Assembly: GCF_001570865.1 (NCBI RefSeq)
Contig: NZ_BCSM01000011.1
Location: 39,907 to 103,906, forward strand
DNA from: Rothia kristinae NBRC 15354
GTDB taxonomy: Bacteria > Actinomycetota > Actinomycetes > Actinomycetales > Micrococcaceae
Direction of reading: 5' to 3'
DNA length: 64,000 nt
Shown here: positions 41,750-48,963 of the stretch, piece by piece
How the letters are laid out: every line of letters starts with the position of its first letter
Numbering within the stretch: the stretch's first letter is position 1
The notes under the pieces: model-generated
What the model was told of the DNA's origin: nothing
What the model saw: only the letters and a program-made list of their open reading frames with translations
Databases searched by the model: none
Position numbers and translations under genes: made by a program

Positions 41750-43225
41750 TCAGACGAAGCGGCCCAGGGTCAGGCGCAGGGCGTCCTCCAGGTCCTCGAA
41801 GCGGAAGCGGTACCCGGCCTCCCGCAGCGCCGCCGGGTCCATCGCGACGTCGGCCAGGGCCAGTTCCCGGGCGCCCTGCCGGCCCAGCACGGCCGCCGGG
41901 GCCGCGGCGGGGGTCGGGACGACGGCGGGGCGGCGCAGCACCCGGCCCAGGGTGCGGGCGAACTCCCGCTGGGTCACCGGGTTCGGGGCGGCGGCATTGA
42001 GCGGACCGGAGATCTCCGGGTTCGCGAGCGCGACGGCGTAGATCTGGACGAGGTCGTGCAGGGAGATCCACGGCTGGCGCATCCGACCCCCGCCCATCGG
42101 GCCGCCGGCCCCGGCCAGGTACAGCGGCAGCTGGACACCCAGCAGACCGCCGGCCGCGCTGAGCACCAGGCCGGTGCGCACCAGGGCCACCCGGATCCCG
42201 AAGTCCTCGGCGCGGCGGGCCTCGGCCTCCCAGCGGCGGCACACCTCGGCGAGGAAATCCGTTCCGGACGGGGATGCCTCGGTGACGGGTCCGGCGTCGT
42301 GGCCGTAGTACCCGGAGGCCGAGGCGCTGACCAGGGTCATCGGCCCGTCCTCGCCCGCCGCCTGCGTCATCGCGGTGACCAGGGTCCGGGTGGCGTCCAG
42401 CCGGGAATGCAGCACGGCCCGGCGGTGGGCGTCGGTGAAGCGCCCGGCGATGCCCGCCCCGGAGAGGTTCACGACGGCGTCGGCCCCGGCCAGCAGCTGC
42501 GGGTCCAGGACCCCGTGGGCCGGATCCCAGGTGATGACGTCCGCGTCCAGGCGCACCGAGGGGCCCTCCCGGCGCTGCAGGGTGATGACCCGGTGCCCGC
42601 CGGCGCGCAGCAGGGCGCTCAGCTGCGTGCCGACCAGCCCCGAGGCCCCGGCGATCACCACGGTCATCGGCTCGGGGCGGATCCCGCGCAGGGCGGCGTG
42701 GAAGTCCAGGTCAGCGCGAGTCTGGCGGGTCCGGTACTCGAAGACGCGCTCCAGCTGCCGCCGCATCTCCCGGACGCTGAACCCGATCCTCGCATCCAGT
42801 CGGGCCGGCAGCTCGTAGTCCACCTCGTCGTGCACGCGGGTGGCCGCCGCCTCCGTGCCGCCCTCCACCTCACCGTCGCCGTCCCGGGCGCCCCCGGGAG
42901 CGTCGGAGAAGACGTGGTGGTGGGTCCAGGAGCGCAGGGGCCCGCGGTCCATGACGTCCGTGAAGGTCTCCCCCGGGGTGTGCTCGGTGTGCACCGCGGT
43001 CCAGCGGACCCCGGCGTGCAGGGAACCGGGCAGGAAGGTCTCCGCCCACGGCAGGCCCATCAGCAGCTTGGTCACCGACCCGCGGTCCAGCCCGTCGGTG
43101 GGCTCCTGCAGCACGGTGCCGCTGAACTCCGGGGTGAGCCGTCGGATGGCCCCGGGGGAGCCGTACCAGCCGGTCACGGTCGAGCGCGGGTGGTCTATGA
43201 CGGCGTCGTGGGTGTAGGTGCTCAT
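41750..43225 (-). CDS. TIGR01777-family epimerase (SDR) with N-terminal SRPBCC-like domain
   Basis: 491 aa. Residues 1-185 are an SRPBCC/START-like hydrophobic-ligand domain (STVTGWYGSPGAIRRLTPEF); residues about 192-420 are an atypical SDR nucleotide-sugar epimerase fold with VVIAGASGLVGTQLSALL (NAD(P)-binding glycines), VNLSGAGIAGRF, SASASGYYG (Tyr of the active site) and PWISLHDLVQIY; the end is DUF1731 (ELALADVAMDPAALREAGYRF). Substrate unknown throughout this family. ATG 43225 has AGGTGAG upstream; GTG 43234 overlaps the previous stop as GTGA and is an equally reasonable start. Operon with the endonuclease gene. Confidence 0.87.
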   Translation of the reverse strand: MSTYTHDAVIDHPRSTVTGWYGSPGAIRRLTPEFSGTVLQEPTDGLDRGSVTKLLMGLPWAETFLPGSLHAGVRWTAVHTEHTPGETFTDVMDRGPLRSWTHHHVFSDAPGGARDGDGEVEGGTEAAATRVHDEVDYELPARLDARIGFSVREMRRQLERVFEYRTRQTRADLDFHAALRGIRPEPMTVVIAGASGLVGTQLSALLRAGGHRVITLQRREGPSVRLDADVITWDPAHGVLDPQLLAGADAVVNLSGAGIAGRFTDAHRRAVLHSRLDATRTLVTAMTQAAGEDGPMTLVSASASGYYGHDAGPVTEASPSGTDFLAEVCRRWEAEARRAEDFGIRVALVRTGLVLSAAGGLLGVQLPLYLAGAGGPMGGGRMRQPWISLHDLVQIYAVALANPEISGPLNAAAPNPVTQREFARTLGRVLRRPAVVPTPAAAPAAVLGRQGARELALADVAMDPAALREAGYRFRFEDLEDALRLTLGRFV

Positions 43226-43230
43226 GGGGC

Positions 43231-43686
43231 TCACCTGGCTTTCTCCCAGTCCGCGATGGGACCGGGGACGATGGTGAACAGGGGGTGCGGGCTGATGCGC
43301 CCGGCCTCCCTGTCGGTGCGCAGCGCGGGAACCCGCTCCGGGTCCCGCACGGCGAGCTTCTCGGCGAGGAATCCCGCCTCGTAGTCGATCTGCCCGGCGC
43401 TCACCGGGATCGGGTCCAGGGCCTGCGCGCGCGCGAGGGCCTCGGCGTCGATCTTCGCGGCGTCGAAGCGGTACCCGCGGCGAGCGGAGTCGGCGTGCAG
43501 CTCCCGCAGGAACATCGCGATCCCCGCCAGCGGGTCCGGGCAGGCGCGGAAGCGGGCCAGCTGCGGGTGGTTCCGATACCCGGTGGTCCGCCCCTGCAGC
43601 ACCTTCTGGGCCAGCAGGGCCTCACGCCACCCGGCCACCAGGCCCTTTGGGTCGAGGTAGCGCGGGTGCAGGCTCCACAGTCGCAC
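43231..43686 (-). CDS. Pyrimidine-dimer DNA glycosylase (T4 endonuclease V-like)
   Basis: 151 aa small all-helical repair enzyme that removes UV-induced cyclobutane dimers. The start MRLWSLHPRYLDPKGLVAGW is diagnostic of this family (MRxxxVxPxxL, with the N-terminal amino group used as nucleophile after Met removal in T4 endonuclease V); the adjacent WREALLAQ, QLARFRACPDP and GYRFDAAKID follow. GTG start has GAGGAGG 5 nt upstream. Translationally overlaps the TIGR01777 gene if that starts at 43234. Fits a pigmented or light-exposed actinobacterium. Confidence 0.88.
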   Translation of the reverse strand: MRLWSLHPRYLDPKGLVAGWREALLAQKVLQGRTTGYRNHPQLARFRACPDPLAGIAMFLRELHADSARRGYRFDAAKIDAEALARAQALDPIPVSAGQIDYEAGFLAEKLAVRDPERVPALRTDREAGRISPHPLFTIVPGPIADWEKAR

Positions 43687-43858
43687 GGTGGCCTCCTCTT
43701 CGGATGGGGGGGCGCTCGCCGACGGACCGCCCTCTCTCGGCCCACGCTACCGCGCGGAAGGCGCCCCGGCCGCCCGCAGGCCGCCGCGCCTCCCAAAGGG
43801 ATCCGCTGGTCAGGGCGCGGTCCGGGCGTCATCGAGCACCGAAGCTCGCACCATCGAG

Positions 43859-43864
43859 TAGGGT
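43859..43864 (+). promoter_or_regulatory. Candidate -10 TAGGGT for the glutamate symporter
   Basis: TAGGGT about 90 nt before the start codon region, preceded by no clear -35. The predicted leader of about 80 nt contains no recognised riboswitch. Confidence 0.35.
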
Positions 43865-43950
43865 GTTCGGGCATCCCCGATCACCCGCCGCCGGCCCCGC
43901 GCGCGACGACGACGCCGCGTCAGCCTCCGCCGTCGGCCCGCACCCGGAAG

Positions 43951-45321
43951 GTGACTCCCCTGGATTACACCCCGTACACCCTGCTCTCGGACATCGGCTG
44001 GATCTCCGGTCTGCTGCTGCTCGGCAAGCTGATCCGCCGGTTCATCCCCGTCGCCCAGCATCTGCTGCTGCCCGCGCCGATCACCGGCGGTCTGCTGGGC
44101 ATCCTGTTCGGCCCGGCCGGGCTCGGCTGGATCCCGTTCTCGGACCAGCTCAACGCGTACTCCTCGATCCTCATCGCCGTGGTGTTCGCGGCCATGCCCT
44201 TCTCCATGGAGTTCTCCGGGAAGGTCGCCAAGGGCGCCCGGACCATGTGGTCCTACTCCACCGGCATGTACGTGGGCCAATGGGGCATCGCGGTGCTGTT
44301 CGGCCTGATCGTGCTGGTCCCGCTGTTCGGCACCCCGGACTGGTTCGGGATGATCATGCCGGTCGGCTGGGTCGGCGGCTTCGGCACCGCCGCCGCGGTG
44401 GGCGCGGCCCTGGACGGGGACGACGGCGCCGCCGTCGCCACGACCCTGGGGTTCACCTCCGCGACCGTCGGCACGCTGGTGGCGATCATCGGCGGCGTCA
44501 TCATCGCCAAGTGGGGCTCCTCCACGGGGCGGACCTCCCAGATGGGCTCGTACAAGGAGCTGCCGGATGACGTGCGCACGGGCCTGATCTCGATCATCGG
44601 GGAGCGACCCTCCATCGGGAAGGGCACCTCCTCCCCGTCCTCCCTGGAGCCGCTGGCCCTGCACCTGTCCGTGATCGCCGGGACGACGTTCGTGGCGTAC
44701 CTGGTGACCAACGGGATCAAGACCGCCACGGGGATCTCCATCCCGATGTTCGCGATGGCCTTCGTGATCGGCTTCATCTTCCGCCTGATCCTGGACGCCA
44801 CCAAGGCCTCCGCGTACGTGGACGGCACCACCGTGAACTCGATCTCCGGCGGGGCCACGGACTACCTGGTGGCCTTCGGCATCGCCTCGATCGTGCCGTC
44901 CATCGTCGTGGACTACGCGGTGCCGCTGGTTCTGCTGTTCGTGCTGGGCCTGGTGTACTGCCTGCTGGTGTTCCGCTTCCTCTCCCCGGCGATGTTCCAG
45001 CAGGCCTGGCTGGAGCGCGGCCTGTTCGGGTGGGGCTGGGCGACGGCGTCGGTGGCCACCGGCATCGCCCTGCTGAAGATCGTGGACCCGCGGATGAAGT
45101 CCGGGACCATGGAGGAGTTCGGCGTGGCCTACGTGGGGTACGCGCCCTTCGAGATCGGCACCACGATCCTCGCCCCGATCATGGTGACCCTGGGCCTGAC
45201 CTGGGCCTTCGGCGGGATCGCGACCGTGGTGGCCGTGGTCGTGATCGTCCTGGCCTTCGCCCTGGGCTGGGTGCGCGCCAACCGCGACGGCGAACACGAG
45301 GCGGTGCGGGTCCGCACCTGA
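43951..45321 (+). CDS. gltS: Sodium/glutamate symporter family protein
   Basis: About 456 aa inner-membrane protein with roughly 12 helices in two inverted halves, as in GltS. Family-like stretches are LLLLGKLIRRFIPVAQHLLL near helix 1, the first re-entrant loop WVGGFGTAAAVGAAL and the second GGATDYLVAFGIASI, each followed by the paired helices. Na+-coupled L-glutamate uptake is the family role. Start is unclear: GTG 43951 lacks a spaced ribosome site, while GGAAGGTGA lies 5 nt before an in-frame CTG at 43960. Monocistronic; a nested palindrome follows about 40 nt after the stop. Confidence 0.85.
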   Translation: MTPLDYTPYTLLSDIGWISGLLLLGKLIRRFIPVAQHLLLPAPITGGLLGILFGPAGLGWIPFSDQLNAYSSILIAVVFAAMPFSMEFSGKVAKGARTMWSYSTGMYVGQWGIAVLFGLIVLVPLFGTPDWFGMIMPVGWVGGFGTAAAVGAALDGDDGAAVATTLGFTSATVGTLVAIIGGVIIAKWGSSTGRTSQMGSYKELPDDVRTGLISIIGERPSIGKGTSSPSSLEPLALHLSVIAGTTFVAYLVTNGIKTATGISIPMFAMAFVIGFIFRLILDATKASAYVDGTTVNSISGGATDYLVAFGIASIVPSIVVDYAVPLVLLFVLGLVYCLLVFRFLSPAMFQQAWLERGLFGWGWATASVATGIALLKIVDPRMKSGTMEEFGVAYVGYAPFEIGTTILAPIMVTLGLTWAFGGIATVVAVVVIVLAFALGWVRANRDGEHEAVRVRT

Positions 45322-45362
45322 CGCCCCCGGGCGGGGCGCCTGCGGGCGGGGCGCCTGCCCGT

Positions 45363-45425
45363 TTGGGAGCCGTTTCGCCGTTTGGGAGCCACGAGGACGC
45401 TCCCAAACACCGAGACGGCTCCCAA
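45363..45425. repeat. Nested palindrome after gltS
   Basis: Outer arms 45363-45377 and 45411-45425 pair 14 of 15; inner arms GTTTGGGAGC (45380-45389) and GCTCCCAAAC (45399-45408) pair perfectly around a 9-nt loop. The outer and inner left arms repeat TTTGGGAGCC, so alternative folds exist. Same two-tier architecture as the other long palindromes but a different sequence. Terminator for gltS is a plausible use. Confidence 0.75.
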
Positions 45426-45488
45426 TTCGCGGTGGTGAGGCATCCCCGCGGGCGGGAGCCGCGGGTGGGCACACCGCGGAGCGGGCGT

Positions 45489-45512
45489 TAGGGTGAGGTG
45501 AGCCTTACTCGT
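45489..45512 (+). promoter_or_regulatory. Promoter with DtxR/IdeR-like iron box
   Basis: TAGGGT (45489-45494) is a -10, and 45494-45512 reads TGAGGTGAGCCTTACTCGT, agreeing at 13 of 17 defined positions with the actinobacterial iron box TTAGGTnAGCCTnACCTAA. The box covers the predicted transcription start, as expected for iron-dependent repression of the siderophore-interacting protein gene. GGAGGT is 4 nt before the ATG. Confidence 0.7.
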
Positions 45513-45534
45513 CCCGATCGGATCGGAGGTCCCC

Positions 45535-46359
45535 ATGACCGCCCCGCAGCGCAAGCCCAAGCCGCAGACCCTCCTGCAGGTCGTCGAACGACGGCAGCTC
45601 ACCCCGCACATGGTGCGCCTGATCCTCGGCGGGGAGGGATTCTCCGCATTCCAGGACAACGGCTTCACGGATCAGTACGTCAAGCTGGTCTTCGCCAAGC
45701 CGGAGCTGGGCCTGAGCGCCCCCTTCGACATGATGCACGTGCGGGAGACCCTCCCGCCGGAGGACGTTCCCGTGACCCGCACCTACACGGTGCGCGCCGT
45801 CGACCATGAGGCGCAGACCCTGACCATCGACTTCGTGACCCACGGGGACGAGGGACTGGCCGCCCCGTGGGCCGCGCAGGCATCCCCCGGGGACCAGCTG
45901 GTGCTCATGGGGCCCGGCGGGAAGTACTCCCCGGATCCCGACGCCGACTGGCACCTGTTCGCCGGCGACGCCTCGGCGCTGCCCGCCATCGGCTCCGCGA
46001 TCGAGGCCCTGCCCGACGACGCCCGCGGGTACGCCTTCATCACCCTGGACCACGACGAGGACCGCCAGGAGTTCGCCTCGGTGCCGGAGGGCTTCGAGGT
46101 CGTGTGGAAGGTGCAGGAGGGCACCGGCGCGGATCCGAACCGGCTGACCGCGCTGATGCAGTCCCGCGAGTGGCTGCCCGGCACCGTGGACGTCTTCGCC
46201 CACGGGGAGCGGGAGTCCATCAAGCAGGTGCGTCGCCTCCTCAAGGAGCGGGAGGTCCCCCGGGAGCGGATCTCCATCTCCGGGTACTGGGCCTACGGGC
46301 GCACCGAGGACCGCTTCCAGGCGGAGAAGCGCGAGCCGATCGGCAAGATCGAGGACTGA
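45535..46359 (+). CDS. Siderophore-interacting protein (ferric-siderophore reductase, ViuB-like)
   Basis: 274 aa FAD-dependent reductase that frees iron from imported ferric siderophores in the cytosol. The FAD_binding_9 domain shows TRTYTVRAVDHEAQTLTIDF (RxYT FAD motif) and GPGGKYSPDPDADWHLFAGD; the SIP domain gives ALPAIGSAIEALPDDARGY, HGERESIKQVRRLLKE and the ending ISGYWAYGRTEDRFQ, the GYWRxGR-type signature. Start ATG has GGAGGT upstream. Regulated by iron if the DtxR-like box is real. No siderophore uptake genes are adjacent. Confidence 0.93.
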   Translation: MTAPQRKPKPQTLLQVVERRQLTPHMVRLILGGEGFSAFQDNGFTDQYVKLVFAKPELGLSAPFDMMHVRETLPPEDVPVTRTYTVRAVDHEAQTLTIDFVTHGDEGLAAPWAAQASPGDQLVLMGPGGKYSPDPDADWHLFAGDASALPAIGSAIEALPDDARGYAFITLDHDEDRQEFASVPEGFEVVWKVQEGTGADPNRLTALMQSREWLPGTVDVFAHGERESIKQVRRLLKEREVPRERISISGYWAYGRTEDRFQAEKREPIGKIED

Positions 46360-46393
46360 GCGAGCGGCCGTCATCGATCGCTATCCTCGGGGC

Positions 46394-46869
46394 ATGCAGT
46401 CGATCAAACCGGCATCAGTGAGTCCCGAACGGCGCCACCGCTGGGAGCGGAGGCTCCTGCTGTCCGGGTTGATCGCGGCCTTCACCGTGATCGTGGTGAA
46501 TGGGCTCGGCTCCCGCTTCCTGGGCTGGTGGCCCGGGGCTCTGCTCTGACTCAGATCTGGGTGCAGTTCACCCTCATCCTGTCCTTCCTCCTCCTGATGA
46601 GCGCCTCCACGCCGACCCCCGCCCAGCAGCCGCTGGCTCGCTCGCGTCGGCTCGGCTGGACGGCGTGGTTCTACGGCGCAGCGGGCCTTCTCCTCACCGG
46701 CCTGGCCCTGTTCTCCGCTGGTGACGGCTCGGCGGATTCTCGCGATCGGGCGTGGAGGTTCGCGGGTCTGGCGCTGCTGTTCCTCTCCCTGTGCTCCACC
46801 CACGCCATCGTCAGCATCCGGGCCCGCCGACGGCTCGCCGCGCGCGACGCCGAACCGTCACTCACGTGA
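46394..46869 (+). pseudogene. Small membrane protein interrupted by a frameshift
   Basis: Reading from ATG 46394 gives 51 codons (basic start, helix LIAAFTVIVVNGLG) ending at TGA 46547; a different frame, open from GTG 46528, continues with a membrane protein of about 110 codons: VQFTLILSFLLLMSAS, a loop with ARSRRLGWTAWFYGAAGLLL and LALLFLSLCSTHAIVSIRAR. Together they look like one 3-4-helix protein broken near the GGCCCGGGG run at 46529-46538; two overlapping small genes are the alternative. TATCCT 6 nt before ATG 46394 predicts a leaderless start. The last codons of frame 2 lie inside the next palindrome. Family not recognised. Confidence 0.6.
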
Positions 46870-46907
46870 GGTCTGCGCACCCCAGAGCCCACGTGAGTGA
46901 CGGCTCG
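46851..46907. repeat. Family-2 palindrome between convergent genes
   Basis: CGAACCGTCACTCACGTG (46851-46868) pairs with 46890-46907 over 18 bp with one mismatch; loop 21 nt. The left arm encodes the final residues and TGA of the preceding membrane protein. The core CGA(A/G)CCGTCACTCACGTG recurs at 54.70 and 55.87 kb. Located between convergent stop codons, so termination in both directions is plausible. Confidence 0.85.
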
Positions 46908-46949
46908 GCAAGGTGACCGTCCGACGACACACACCACCGCACCCCGCCC

Positions 46950-47741
46950 TCAGGGCAGGGCGATGCTCTCGGCCAGGCGCCCGGCGGTCTCGCGCATGGA
47001 GGGCAGGATCCCTCGGATGCGCTCCGGGCTCAGACGCGAGTGCACGGCGGAGATGCTCACTGCGGCCAGCGCAGCCCCGGCGGCGTCGTGCACGGGCACC
47101 GGCAGGGACAGCCCGGACAGCTCCGGGACCATGTGGTTGGGGCCAGCGGCGTACCCGAGCTCGGCGACGTCGGCCAGCGCGCGGCGCATCATCGCCTCGT
47201 GCTTCGCGGAGGAGGTGGCCACCCACTCGGGGGAGCGACGACGGCGCCACTGGCCGAGCTCCCGCTCCTGTTCGGCGGCCGGCAGGGTTCCGAGGATCGC
47301 CAGCCCGCAGTACGTGTTGCTCAGCGGCAGGATGTCCCCGGGGTCGATGGCGTACGCCCGCAGCGGGTAGGTGCCGCTGGTGCGGGTCACGTACCTGACG
47401 CCGTCCGCGTGGCGCACCCCCACGTACACGGTGTCTCCGCAGATCCCGGACAGCCGCTGCGCCTCGTGCCGGATGCGGTCGGCATTGAGCACCGGCCCGG
47501 GGGCCGCCAGACCCAGCGCGTACAGCTTCGACCCGCACGCGTACCGGCGCTGAGCGGTGCTGCGCACCAGCCCGACGGCGGTCAGCTCAGCGAGGATGCG
47601 ATGCACCGTGGGACGGGCGATCCCGGTGTCCTCGGCGAGATTCTTCAGTCGCGCCCCATTCTGTCCCGCAACGGCCAAGGCTTCCAGGATCGCGGCGATC
47701 TTGGGGATGGTGCCGGGACCAGGTGTGGGTGGTGATGCCAT
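46950..47741 (-). CDS. IclR-family transcriptional regulator
   Basis: 263 aa. N-terminal winged helix-turn-helix at about 12-75 (IPKIAAILEALAVAG, LKNLAEDTGIARPTVHRILA), then the IclR effector (GAF-like) domain with GDTVYVGVRHADGVRYVTR, YCGLAILGTLPA and LSLPVPVHDAAGAALAAVSIS. Divergent from the alpha/beta hydrolase-Baeyer-Villiger monooxygenase operon, so it most probably controls that ketone-degradation pathway in response to a pathway intermediate. A dyad over the operon's -10 (47821-47846) is a natural binding site. ATG 47741. Confidence 0.92.
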   Translation of the reverse strand: MASPPTPGPGTIPKIAAILEALAVAGQNGARLKNLAEDTGIARPTVHRILAELTAVGLVRSTAQRRYACGSKLYALGLAAPGPVLNADRIRHEAQRLSGICGDTVYVGVRHADGVRYVTRTSGTYPLRAYAIDPGDILPLSNTYCGLAILGTLPAAEQERELGQWRRRRSPEWVATSSAKHEAMMRRALADVAELGYAAGPNHMVPELSGLSLPVPVHDAAGAALAAVSISAVHSRLSPERIRGILPSMRETAGRLAESIALP

Positions 47742-47803
47742 GGTGCCGCCTTCCGTCCGGAGCGGAGAGTCCGCAGAGCTGACTTCCGATGATCCGCCAT
47801 CTC

Positions 47804-47846
47804 TTGTGATGCAGACTACGCCGTCGTAGAAATATCACCACGACGG
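47804..47846 (+). promoter_or_regulatory. Promoter and dyad for the hydrolase-BVMO operon
   Basis: -35 TTGTGA (47804-47809), 17-nt spacer, -10 TAGAAA (47827-47832). CCGTCGT (47821-47827) and ACGACGG (47840-47846) form a perfect 7-bp dyad around the -10, a candidate IclR operator. The rest of the 230-bp divergent gap shows nothing clear. Leader to ATG 47972 would be about 130 nt. Confidence 0.55.
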
Positions 47847-47971
47847 CCGCGACGGACCCCGCTCCGAACCCCCGGCGCCGCGGCAGCGAAGCCGCGGCCC
47901 CGAGTCGGAGGGGCCAACACCCCCAAGGGCCGTCACTCCGACCACCTTCGACGCCGCAGGAGGCCCACCCG

Positions 47972-48865
47972 ATGTACGACGATCTCCCATCCCTCGCCCA
48001 CACCGTGCAGACTCAGGACAGCGCAGGCTCCGCCGTCGACGTCACCTGGTACGACTCCCGCGATGCCCACGACCGCGACGACGTCATCCTCCTGGTCCAC
48101 GGCACCGGAGGCTCCACGGCCGCGAACTTCGGCTTCCTCTTCCCGGTCCTGGCGACGCGTCAGCGGACTCTGGCCGTGGACTGGACCGCCCCTGAGGGCA
48201 CCACCGCCCCGGCAGGTGAGTCCGCTCAGCGGACCCTGGAGCTGGAGGACCTGGCGCTGCAGGTCATCGCCGTGCTCGAGGAGGCCGCCGTCGAGGCCGG
48301 GCACGTGACCCTGCTGGGCTACAGTCTCGGCGCGTGCGTGGCCGCCCTCATCGCCGCCCGCCGCCCCGAGCTGATCGGACGGCTCGTGCTGATTAACGGG
48401 TGGGTTCGCACAGATCTGCAGCAGCTGATCCGCAACGACGTCTGGACCCGTCTGTACGCCGCGGACCACGAGGCCCTCGCCGAGTACACGGCCTTCTGCG
48501 CCTTCGGCGGCCCCTTCCTCGCAGGCAAAACGATGGCGGAGATCGCTCCCGCACTGAAGGCCCAGGCCTTCACCCCGTTCACTGCGGCGCAGATGGAGCT
48601 GAACCGGCGCGTGCAGATCACCGAGGAGGCGGAGGCGATCCCGCACCCCACGCTGATCATCGGCTCGGAAGACGACCAGATGGTGCCGCTGCGCCACCAG
48701 CGGCAGCTGTTCGGCGCCATCCGGGACGCACGTCTGGCCGTCATCGGAACCGGCCATGCCTCCGTTCTGGAACGGCCATCCGAGATCAGCTTCCATGTGC
48801 AGGGATTCCTCGACGACCCTCAGCGCTATGACGCGGGGACCCTTATCCCCGCGCCGAGGCCGTGA
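47972..48865 (+). CDS. Alpha/beta hydrolase, probable lactone/ester hydrolase
   Basis: 297 aa alpha/beta-hydrolase fold. Oxyanion strand VILLVHGTGGSTAANFGF, nucleophile elbow LLGYSLGACVAAL (Ser near 114), acid Asp in IIGSEDDQMVPLRHQ and catalytic His in IGTGHASVLERP. No signal peptide. Separated by about 100 nt from a Baeyer-Villiger monooxygenase in the same direction; hydrolysis of the lactone or ester that the monooxygenase makes would be the logical next step. Divergent IclR regulator supports a catabolic operon. Start ATG 47972 is preceded by GGAGG about 7 nt upstream. Confidence 0.87.
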   Translation: MYDDLPSLAHTVQTQDSAGSAVDVTWYDSRDAHDRDDVILLVHGTGGSTAANFGFLFPVLATRQRTLAVDWTAPEGTTAPAGESAQRTLELEDLALQVIAVLEEAAVEAGHVTLLGYSLGACVAALIAARRPELIGRLVLINGWVRTDLQQLIRNDVWTRLYAADHEALAEYTAFCAFGGPFLAGKTMAEIAPALKAQAFTPFTAAQMELNRRVQITEEAEAIPHPTLIIGSEDDQMVPLRHQRQLFGAIRDARLAVIGTGHASVLERPSEISFHVQGFLDDPQRYDAGTLIPAPRP

Positions 48866-48963
48866 CCCCGGCAGACGACCCCATCGACCCCGACCCCGCT
48901 CGAGTCCGGCGGCCGCCGGAGCCCAGCCTCGGCCGCGGACTTCCCAACCTCCAGGAGCACACC

